Source: Persephonella sp.
GTDB taxonomy: Bacteria > Aquificota > Aquificia > Aquificales > Hydrogenothermaceae
DNA: 7,081 bases
Assembly (NCBI GenBank): GCA_027081375.1
Contig: JALWKR010000058.1
Location: 1-7,081 of the forward strand
Direction: 5' to 3'
In this document: in pieces, positions 1-5,115 of the stretch
Position numbering within the stretch: position 1 is the first letter of the stretch
How the letters are laid out: each line of letters opens with the position of its first letter
The notes under the pieces: generated by a model
The model's database searches: none
What the model saw: only the letters and a program-made list of their open reading frames with translations
Told to the model about the DNA's origin: nothing
Translations under genes and position numbers: made by a program

Positions 1-807
1 TCCAACATAAACAGCTAAAGCTATTACATCTCCTTTTTCTACAACTTTTTTAGGTTCTAATGTTTCAGAGTTAACAATCTCTATATACTGAATTTCTTTA
101 ACAAGAGGATAGGATTTTATAATCTTTTCCATCTCTTCTTTTATTTTTTCAGGATTTGTTTCCCCTTTTTCAAATAGTTCTTTTGCATAAAATAAAGCCT
201 TACTTAAGGAAAGAGCTGATTTTCTTTCTTCAGGAGACAAATATTTGTTTCTAGAAGAAAGAGCCAATCCATCTTCTTCTCTTATTAAAGGACATCCTAT
301 TACTTCAATATCCATATTTAAATCTTCAACCATCTTTTTGATAACTTTGAACTGCTGGTAATCTTTCTTCCCAAAGTAAGCTCTATCTGGATTTACAATA
401 TTAAACAGTTTAGTGACAACAGTTGTCACTCCTTTAAAATGCCCAGGCCTAAATGCTCCACATAATCCTTCAGTTAATCTCTCAACTTCTACATATGTTG
501 AATAACCTTCTGGATACATTTCTTCATAAGAAGGGAAAAATACGTAATCTACTCCTTCTTCTTTACAGATATAAAAATCTCTGTTTATATCCCTTGGATA
601 TTTATCTAAATCTTCATTTTTCCCAAACTGTATTGGGTTTACAAATATACTTACCACAGTAATATCGTTTTCTTTTTTAGAGCATCTTATTAATGAAACA
701 TGCCCTTTATGTAAGTATCCCATAGTGGGAACAAAGCCAACAGTTTTTCCTTTAGATTTCTCTTTTTTTATAACTTCTTTCATTTCTTTGATACTTTTAA
801 TCAGCAT
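1..807 (-). CDS. panC: Pantoate--beta-alanine ligase (pantothenate synthetase), 3' end outside window
   Basis: Cytoplasmic enzyme that condenses pantoate with beta-alanine using ATP, through a pantoyl-adenylate intermediate, to give pantothenate for CoA synthesis. The 269 codons present read without a stop to the window edge. Seen in the translation: PTMGYLHKGH (residues 27-36), the HIGH-type nucleotide-binding motif with H33 and H36; SIFVNPIQFG (53-62), the pantoate-binding strand; YPRD (70-73); the long family signature at 114-153, with CGAFRPGHFKG, VVTKLFNIV and FGKKDYQQ; and LALSSRNKYLS (181-191), the KMSKS-like ATP loop. Known family members are about 280 residues, so only roughly 10-15 C-terminal residues should be missing. 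The ATG at 807-805 is preceded by GAGG (820-817) with 9 nt spacing, and the protein begins at the usual place, about 26 residues before PTMG. It is transcribed divergently from the small genes to its right. Identity is very secure. Confidence 0.97.
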   Translation of the reverse strand, partial: MLIKSIKEMKEVIKKEKSKGKTVGFVPTMGYLHKGHVSLIRCSKKENDITVVSIFVNPIQFGKNEDLDKYPRDINRDFYICKEEGVDYVFFPSYEEMYPEGYSTYVEVERLTEGLCGAFRPGHFKGVTTVVTKLFNIVNPDRAYFGKKDYQQFKVIKKMVEDLNMDIEVIGCPLIREEDGLALSSRNKYLSPEERKSALSLSKALFYAKELFEKGETNPEKIKEEMEKIIKSYPLVKEIQYIEIVNSETLEPKKVVEKGDVIALAVYVG

Positions 808-870
808 ATTTTCACGCCTCTACTTTATAATATTAGCTTTAAAAACAATTATAAAATAAGAGGATTTTCA
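808..870. promoter_or_regulatory. Divergent intergenic region with two opposed TATAAT boxes
   Basis: This 63-bp gap must hold the start signals for both panC and the small membrane-protein gene. TATAAT lies on the plus strand at 826-831 and again on the minus strand at 853-848. They form the core of a perfect 8-bp inverted repeat (TTTATAAT 824-831, ATTATAAA 848-855, 16-bp spacer). Neither has a convincing -35 hexamer at 16-18 bp: the plus-strand position falls in the first codons of panC, and the minus-strand TTGAAA at 871-866 is only 12 bp from its -10. Ribosome binding sites are AAGAGGA at 858-864 (plus) and GAGG at 820-817 (minus). In so AT-rich a sequence a chance TATAAT is plausible, so the promoter calls are tentative. 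Confidence 0.35.
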
Positions 871-1101
871 ATGATTACAAAGATAATCTGGGAAGCTTTT
901 TCTGTAGCTCTACTTTTATATGGAATTTATCTAGTATATGTTTTTCTATGGTTTTCTGAAGTTAGAATTTTAAACTGGGATATTACCTTTGCTAAACTCA
1001 TCTCTGGGGGAGTTCTTGGCATAATACTTGTTATATCTTCAATAAGGTGGTTTAAGAAAAAAAAGGAAGAGCTTGAGAAAATAAAAAAACAGGGGGAGTA
1101 A
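871..1101 (+). CDS. Small two-helix membrane protein, function unknown
   Basis: I do not recognise this 76-residue protein. It has two hydrophobic segments, about residues 5-28 (rich in Leu, Val, Tyr, Phe and Trp) and 40-60 (containing ISGGVLGIILVISS), joined by a short turn with W36 and D37. They are followed by a strongly basic, probably coiled tail with a KKKK run at 62-65 and more Glu/Lys to the end. By the positive-inside rule this is a helical hairpin with both ends in the cytoplasm. There is no signal-peptide cleavage site, cysteine or metal motif. The ATG is preceded by AAGAGGA (858-864) with 6 nt spacing, a good ribosome binding site. The stop is one base from the ATG of the next gene, so the two are almost certainly co-transcribed and translationally coupled. 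A good ribosome binding site, plausible topology and tight coupling support a real gene. Confidence 0.8.
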   Translation: MITKIIWEAFSVALLLYGIYLVYVFLWFSEVRILNWDITFAKLISGGVLGIILVISSIRWFKKKKEELEKIKKQGE

Positions 1102-1102
1102 G

Positions 1103-1333
1103 ATGTTTATGAGAGTTGATCTAGGTTTATATATAAACCTAGAAAATATTATAGCAATAGAGTTAGAGGAGCCTACTTTAGATGTTTACAATGAAACATC
1201 TGTTTACAGATGGGCTTTCTACACTACAAGTGAAAAACATCCTGTTTTTCACAGTCAGGTATTTGATACAAAAGAAGAAGCTTTAGGGTGGTTTGATGAG
1301 GTTTTTGGAGAGTTTATAGAAGGAAGAGTATAA
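1103..1333 (+). CDS. Small acidic soluble protein, function unknown
   Basis: I do not recognise this 76-residue protein. It has no membrane segment, signal peptide or cysteine. It is strongly acidic, with 15 Asp/Glu against 5 Lys/Arg. The pattern suggests a small alpha/beta fold: alternating hydrophobic strands at about 4-12 and 15-22 (INLENIIAIE), a third around 35-41 (YRWAFY), a fourth near 48-54, then an amphipathic helix at about 57-70 (KEEALGWFDEVFGEF). It follows the membrane-protein gene after one base, with a strong GGGGGAG site (1092-1098) inside the end of that gene, so the two form a small operon and may act together. An in-frame ATG at 1109 (Met3) is possible, but the first ATG is better spaced (4 nt against 10 nt). 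The operon may read through into rpsA, because no terminator is visible after the stop. Confidence 0.75.
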   Translation: MFMRVDLGLYINLENIIAIELEEPTLDVYNETSVYRWAFYTTSEKHPVFHSQVFDTKEEALGWFDEVFGEFIEGRV

Positions 1334-1353
1334 ATTGATATTAGGCAACAAAG

Positions 1354-1414
1354 TTTTTACCCCAAAGTGTTATAATAGATAGGCTTGATAAGTTTTTATT
1401 TTATGGGGTAAAAA
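1354..1414. repeat. Perfect 10-bp inverted repeat flanking the rpsA promoter and ribosome binding site
   Basis: TTTTTACCCC at 1354-1363 and GGGGTAAAAA at 1405-1414 are exact reverse complements separated by 41 bp. The left arm lies just upstream of the extended -10; the right arm contains the GGGG ribosome binding site and ends one base before the rpsA ATG. The symmetry centre (about 1384) coincides with the predicted transcription start. In DNA this could be an operator. In a transcript reading through from the upstream genes it could pair and hide the ribosome binding site. Chance occurrence is unlikely but not excluded, because half of each arm is a homopolymer-rich AT run. Confidence 0.5.
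1368..1376 (+). promoter_or_regulatory. Extended -10 promoter for the rpsA operon
   Basis: TGT followed by a perfect TATAAT (1371-1376) matches the extended -10 form (TGnTATAAT). No good -35 hexamer lies 16-18 bp upstream, which extended -10 promoters tolerate. Transcription would start near 1383, giving a leader of about 32 nt before the rpsA ATG. The 81-bp gap between 1333 and 1415 contains no other convincing promoter, and no terminator for the upstream genes. Confidence 0.55.
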
Positions 1415-3067
1415 ATGGAAAATACTCAATCAGAATTTCAAAAACTTCTTGAGGAAGAATCTCAGAATTTAAATTTTTACTCAAGAGGAGAAAAAGTAAA
1501 AGGAAAAATTGTTAGAATTCAGGATGATGTTGCCTTTGTTGATATAGGACAGAAAACAGAAGTTGTTATTCCTGTAGATGAGATAGAAAGCTTAAAAGAA
1601 GGAGATGAGATTGAAGCTATCTATCTTGGAAGAAGAAATAAAGAAGGTTATCAGGTAATATCTAGAAAACCTCTTATTGTTCAACAGACGTTAAAGCAGT
1701 TGGAAGATGCATTTACAAATAAAGAGAGGGTAAAAGTAAAATTAGACAGAAAAGCACAAAAAGGATTTATTGTTTCTATAAATGGAGTAAAAGCGTATCT
1801 TCCTTATTCAGAGTCAGGACTTAAAAAAGGAGAAGAGTTTCCTCCTGCAGAATTTGAGGCTTATATAATAAAGTTTGATAAAGCTAAAAAGGTTCCTAAC
1901 ATAGTTATATCTAGGAAGCAGGTTGTAGAAGAAGATCTTAAGAAAAAGAAAGATGAGATATTTGAGCTTCTTAAAGAAGGAATGGAAGTTGAAGGAAAGG
2001 TTGTTAAAAAACTAGATAATGGGGTAGTTCTCTCTTTAGATGACATTATATTCGGATTTTTACCAAAATCTTTATACTCATGGGATAAAAGCCGTTCAAT
2101 AGATGAGCTGTCTGTTGGTGATAAAATAAAGGTAATGATAAAAGAAGTTGATAAGGAAAATCAAAAAGTTCTCTTTTCCAAAAGAGATCTTGAACCAAAC
2201 CCATGGAAAGAGTTTGATAAAGATGTTGGAGATGTAGTTGAAGCTGTAGTTTCAGATATAAATGATTACGGTCTTATAGTAAAAGTTGGGCAGTTAGAAG
2301 GGTTTATCCATAAAAATGAAACATCACATCTTTATCCTCAAAAATATAAATCTCTCTTTAAAAAAGGAGATAAAGTAGAGGCGAAAATATTAGAACTTGA
2401 TAGGGACAAAAGAAGACTAAAACTAAGTATAAAAGCCGCTGAGCCTCACCCAATAGATAAGTTCCTTGAAGAAAATCCTGAAGGTTCTGTTGTAAAAGGT
2501 GAAATAAAAGATATTAAAAATAAAGTTGCGTTTATAGACTTAGGAGAAATAGAAGGAATACTTCATTTAGAAGATGCAACATGGAACCCTAAGATAAAGA
2601 ATATTGGACAGGTATTAAAAGGTCCAAGGGTTAGAGAGTTTAAGGTTTTAGGAAGAGAGGATAATAAAATAAGACTTGGATTAAAACAGTTTACAGAAAA
2701 TCCTTGGGAGAAGTTTTTAAATCAGCATAAAGTAGGAGATGTTGTAAAAGGAAAAGTTAAAAAGCTTATAGATAGAGGAGCTTTTGTAGAACTGTATAAT
2801 GATGTAGAAGGTTTTATACCTGTAAAAGAGATATCCAAAGAGAAGATAGAGATACCTAGCGATAAATTATCATTGGGACAGGAAATAGAAGCTAAGATTA
2901 TTAAAATAAAAGGAAATGACATCATTCTTAGCATAAAAGCTTTAGAAAAAGATAAGGAAAAAGAAGAGATAAAGAAAGTGATAGAAAAAGTAAAACCTAA
3001 AGGAGAAGGATTAGGTACCCTTGGAGAACTAATCAAGCAGAAACTCAAAGAAAGAGGTAAGGCTTGA
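1415..3067 (+). CDS. rpsA: 30S ribosomal protein S1 (six S1 domains)
   Basis: RNA-binding ribosomal protein that helps the 30S subunit capture and unfold mRNA. The 550 residues carry six OB-fold S1 repeats at about 23-85, 101-168, 187-257, 269-341, 355-424 and 437-508. Each opens with a G-x-x-V-x-G/A-x-V-like strand, and the later ones close with a KxxLSxK-type strand (for example RLKLSIK 334-340). Repeat 2 is the most divergent, as expected for the ribosome-binding half of S1; repeats 3-6 are closest to the RNA-binding consensus. Six repeats and 550 residues match the Escherichia coli protein (557 residues). A charged linker and a C-terminal amphipathic segment around GTLGELIKQKLKE (534-546) follow the last repeat. 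The ATG is preceded by GGGG (1405-1408), a modest site, with 6 nt spacing. Its stop overlaps the TTG of the exchanger gene, so it heads a three-gene operon with the exchanger and accA. The usual cmk neighbour is absent upstream. Confidence 0.95.
   Translation: MENTQSEFQKLLEEESQNLNFYSRGEKVKGKIVRIQDDVAFVDIGQKTEVVIPVDEIESLKEGDEIEAIYLGRRNKEGYQVISRKPLIVQQTLKQLEDAFTNKERVKVKLDRKAQKGFIVSINGVKAYLPYSESGLKKGEEFPPAEFEAYIIKFDKAKKVPNIVISRKQVVEEDLKKKKDEIFELLKEGMEVEGKVVKKLDNGVVLSLDDIIFGFLPKSLYSWDKSRSIDELSVGDKIKVMIKEVDKENQKVLFSKRDLEPNPWKEFDKDVGDVVEAVVSDINDYGLIVKVGQLEGFIHKNETSHLYPQKYKSLFKKGDKVEAKILELDRDKRRLKLSIKAAEPHPIDKFLEENPEGSVVKGEIKDIKNKVAFIDLGEIEGILHLEDATWNPKIKNIGQVLKGPRVREFKVLGREDNKIRLGLKQFTENPWEKFLNQHKVGDVVKGKVKKLIDRGAFVELYNDVEGFIPVKEISKEKIEIPSDKLSLGQEIEAKIIKIKGNDIILSIKALEKDKEKEEIKKVIEKVKPKGEGLGTLGELIKQKLKERGKA
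3053..3067 (+). promoter_or_regulatory. Ribosome binding site fixing a TTG start overlapping the rpsA stop
   Basis: AGAGG at 3053-3057, inside the last rpsA codons, is 6 nt from TTG at 3064-3066. That TTG shares bases with the rpsA TGA at 3065-3067 (TTGA overlap). No in-frame ATG occurs until well inside the exchanger (Met83), after its first conserved cation-binding motif, so TTG is the only start that keeps the protein whole. The arrangement implies termination-reinitiation coupling. Confidence 0.8.
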
Positions 3068-4062
3068 TAGTAGACCTTCTTCTTTTTCTAATAGGATTAG
3101 TCTTAATCCTTGCTGCAGGGGAGTTATTTACCAACGGAATAGAGGCTATAGGTCATAGATTAAGTTTTTCTCAGAACTTTACAGGAAGTGTTTTAGCAGC
3201 TGTTGGGACAGCACTTCCTGAAACTATTCTCCCTATTATAGCTGTTATTTTTTTCTCTCATAATGCAGGAGTGGATATAGGTGTAGGAGCTATTCTTGGA
3301 GCTCCTTTTATGCTTTCTACCCTTGCATTTCCCCTTATTGGTATAACTGCAATTTTAGCTTTCTTTCTTAAAAAAAGAGATTTAGCTTTAAATATAGAAA
3401 CTGTAGGCTTCAGAAGAGACTTAGTATTTTTCTTATTTGCTTATTCTATAGCTCTTTTTATAGTCCCATTTGAAAATCATCTACTCAGAATTTTCACAGC
3501 ACTATTTTTATTATCTTTATATGGGCTATATGTTTACCTTACTTTAAGAGGTGAAAGCGAAGATATGGAAGAAACTGAGCACCTTTATTTCTCTCCAAAT
3601 AATCCACACCCTGCTATATGGATAGTTTGGTTTCAGGTTATTGTTGCTCTTGTAATGATGATTGGTGGTGCTCATTTATTTGTTGAAGGTATTGAAAAGA
3701 TAAGTTTAGCTTTAGGTTTTTCTCCACTTCTTTTCTCTTTGCTTGTTGCACCAGTTGCAACAGAGCTTCCAGAGAAAATAAACAGTGTACTGTGGACTTT
3801 AAGGGGTAAAGACACCCTTGCAATAGGAAATGTTTCAGGGGCTATGGTTTTTCAAAGTACAATACCTGTTAGCTTTGGGATTGTTTTTACTCACTGGAAT
3901 TTAGAAGGGCTTGCTTTTATTTCAGGTATATTTGCGATATTAGCATCTTTTTTTGCTCTTGTGCTTTCATTTGTTAATAAGAAATTTATACCTTTAGGTT
4001 TAGCTTTAGGTATAGTTTTTTATATTACATATATAATTCTTGTTCTTAAAGAGGTGAGCTAA
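3064..4062 (+). CDS. Divergent Na+/Ca2+ exchanger (CaCA) family membrane protein
   Basis: Inner-membrane cation antiporter of the CaCA superfamily; family members usually exchange Ca2+ for Na+ or H+. The 332 residues form about ten hydrophobic segments (near 4-18, 36-62, 72-102, 118-135, 139-160, 183-206, 214-240, 254-275, 283-303, 308-328). They fall into two inverted halves joined by an acidic loop (162-176). The two alpha repeats are visible: VGTALPET (47-54) with Glu53, and PVATELPEK (230-238) with Glu237, each followed by a Gly-rich helix (GVGAILGAP 73-81; AIGNVSGAM 253-261). These glutamates are the central ion ligands of the family. In contrast, the canonical GSNxxN/D segment after each repeat is replaced (GAPFML 79-84; GAMVFQ 259-264), so several usual Ca2+ ligands seem absent. 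The length fits prokaryotic members (about 300-330). It is translationally coupled to rpsA upstream and accA downstream. Family membership is secure; the transported ion is not. Confidence 0.87.
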   Translation: MIVDLLLFLIGLVLILAAGELFTNGIEAIGHRLSFSQNFTGSVLAAVGTALPETILPIIAVIFFSHNAGVDIGVGAILGAPFMLSTLAFPLIGITAILAFFLKKRDLALNIETVGFRRDLVFFLFAYSIALFIVPFENHLLRIFTALFLLSLYGLYVYLTLRGESEDMEETEHLYFSPNNPHPAIWIVWFQVIVALVMMIGGAHLFVEGIEKISLALGFSPLLFSLLVAPVATELPEKINSVLWTLRGKDTLAIGNVSGAMVFQSTIPVSFGIVFTHWNLEGLAFISGIFAILASFFALVLSFVNKKFIPLGLALGIVFYITYIILVLKEVS

Positions 4063-4064
4063 TG
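4048..4064 (+). promoter_or_regulatory. Strong accA ribosome binding site within the exchanger gene, TAATG overlap
   Basis: AAAGAGGTGA at 4048-4057 lies in the last codons of the exchanger gene. It is followed by TAATG, in which the exchanger stop TAA (4060-4062) shares its final A with the accA ATG (4062-4064). GAGG to ATG spacing is 7 nt. This fixes the accA start and implies translational coupling. Confidence 0.85.
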
Positions 4065-5012
4065 AGCAGAGATTTAGATAAAGAGCTTCAGATATTAGGG
4101 GACAGTATATTTGTTTTAAGACAGGAAGTTAAAAAAGGCAGAAAAGAGCTTTTACCTGAACTTATAGAAAAAAGAAGAAAATTTAAAGAACTAGCTAAGG
4201 AAAAATCAGAGCAGTTAACAGCATGGGAAAGGGTTCAGCTAGCAAGACATCCTAAAAGACCTCATACCATAGACTATGTTGAAAATATTTTTACAGATTT
4301 TGTTGAGCTTCATGGAGATAGAAAGTTTGGAGATGATAAGGCCATAATTGCAGGATTTGCCTTCTTTGAAGGCAAACCAGTTGCCGTTATAGGACATGAA
4401 AAAGGTAAAGATACAAAAGAAAAAATAGAGAGAAACTTTGGAATGCCTCATCCTGAAGGCTATAGAAAAGCTATAAGAGTCATGAAACTTGCTGAAAAGT
4501 TTAAAAGACCTGTTATCACATTTATAGATACCCCAGGGGCATATCCAGGAATTGGAGCTGAAGAGAGAGGACAATCACAGGCAATAGCAGAAAGTATTAT
4601 GACTATGGGAAGTTTAAAAGTTCCTACTGTTGCTGTTGTTATTGGGGAAGGTGGAAGTGGAGGAGCTTTGGCTTTAGGGGTAGCTGATAGGGTTTTAATG
4701 CTTGAAAACGCTATTTATTCTGTAATATCTCCAGAAGGTTGTGCTGCAATCCTTTTTAAGTCTCAGGAAAAAGCTCCAGAAGCTGCTGAAAGCTTGAAAA
4801 TAACTTCTAAAGACCTGAAGGAACTTGGAATAATAGACTGTATTGTCCCTGAGCCTCTAGGAGGAGCCCATTTACAACCCAAAAAAACATATAGACTTGT
4901 TAAAAGAGGAATAAGAAAAGCTTTAAGAGAGATTATTGATATACCTGTAGATGAGCTTGTAGAAAAAAGACAGGCAAAATTCTACTCAATGGGAAGATTC
5001 GCTGAGACTTAG
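4062..5012 (+). CDS. accA: Acetyl-CoA carboxylase carboxyltransferase subunit alpha
   Basis: Cytoplasmic subunit that, with AccD, transfers the carboxyl group from carboxybiotin on AccB to acetyl-CoA, making malonyl-CoA for fatty-acid synthesis. The 316 residues match the family length (319 in Escherichia coli). An N-terminal helical segment (1-50) leads to the near-invariant [12 protein letters not shown] (56-67), then FVELHGDR (80-87), [11 protein letters not shown] with [13 protein letters not shown] (111-137), [17 protein letters not shown] (155-171), and [12 protein letters not shown] (195-206), whose glycines form an oxyanion hole of the crotonase fold. [14 protein letters not shown] (220-233) follows, ending in the helical C-terminus. 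No zinc-finger cysteines are present; those belong to AccD, which is not in this window. The gene overlaps the exchanger by one base and is the last gene of the rpsA operon. I see no clear terminator after it. Confidence 0.97.
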   Translation: MSRDLDKELQILGDSIFVLRQEVKKGRKELLPELIEKRRKFKELAKEKSEQLTAWERVQLARHPKRPHTIDYVENIFTDFVELHGDRKFGDDKAIIAGFAFFEGKPVAVIGHEKGKDTKEKIERNFGMPHPEGYRKAIRVMKLAEKFKRPVITFIDTPGAYPGIGAEERGQSQAIAESIMTMGSLKVPTVAVVIGEGGSGGALALGVADRVLMLENAIYSVISPEGCAAILFKSQEKAPEAAESLKITSKDLKELGIIDCIVPEPLGGAHLQPKKTYRLVKRGIRKALREIIDIPVDELVEKRQAKFYSMGRFAET

Positions 5013-5014
5013 TA

Positions 5015-5044
5015 TTGCTAATCAAGGTGTTTCAACTTTTTAAT
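5015..5044 (+). promoter_or_regulatory. Putative promoter for the multihaem cytochrome gene
   Basis: TTGCTA (5015-5020, 4 of 6 to TTGACA) and TTTAAT (5039-5044, 5 of 6 to TATAAT) are separated by 18 bp. Transcription would begin near 5051, placing both TAACACTT repeats and the hairpin arm inside the leader. A competing candidate, TAAAAT at 5078-5083, has no well-spaced -35 and would start downstream of the left hairpin arm. The call is tentative. Confidence 0.4.
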
Positions 5045-5052
5045 TTATCCGT

Positions 5053-5071
5053 TAACACTTAAGTAACACTT
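5053..5071. repeat. Tandem TAACACTT repeats with 11-bp period
   Basis: TAACACTT occurs at 5053-5060 and again at 5064-5071, start-to-start distance 11 bp, about one helical turn. A third, inverted copy of the core (AGTGTTA, 5109-5115) overlaps the cytochrome start codon. Same-face direct repeats of this spacing are typical of response-regulator sites, for example PhoB/OmpR-type proteins, but the second copy is also the base of the leader stem, so an RNA role is equally possible. Confidence 0.5.
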
Positions 5072-5115
5072 CTCCTGTAAAATCACTACACAAAATAGTA
5101 AAAGGAGGAGTGTTA
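5064..5115 (+). promoter_or_regulatory. Leader stem-loop that would sequester the cytochrome ribosome binding site
   Basis: TAACACTTCTCCT (5064-5076) pairs with AGGAGGAGTGTTA (5103-5115) in 13 consecutive positions: 12 Watson-Crick pairs and one G-U (5071 with 5108), leaving a 26-nt loop. A further G-U (5063 with 5116) would reach into the ATG. The right arm holds almost all of the very strong AAAGGAGGAG ribosome binding site (5101-5110) and the A of the start codon. The structure is read directly from the sequence; its formation and role are inferred, and depend on transcription starting upstream of 5064. Confidence 0.6.

Noticed and set aside
453..662. Plus-strand open frame of 69 codons opposite panC
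   Set aside because: It lies entirely antisense to strongly conserved panC sequence, has no ribosome binding site, and its Leu/His-rich product looks like the complement of coding sequence.
816..863. CCTCT (816-820) and AGAGG (859-863) as a regulatory inverted repeat
   Set aside because: These are simply the two ribosome binding sites of divergent genes, which are complementary by nature.
4239..4574. Minus-strand open frame of 111 codons within accA
   Set aside because: The accA reading is unambiguous here; the antisense product is Ser/Phe/Lys-rich with no recognisable motif. The same holds for the antisense frames in rpsA, the exchanger and the cytochrome.
5013..5045. Terminator after accA
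   Set aside because: There is a T run at 5037-5041, but the preceding bases give only a 3-4 bp stem (AAG with CTT), too weak to call.
5078..5083. TAAAAT as the cytochrome -10
   Set aside because: No -35 hexamer at 16-18 bp (the nearest, TTAACA, is 20 bp away). Kept as an alternative because it would leave the left hairpin arm out of the transcript.
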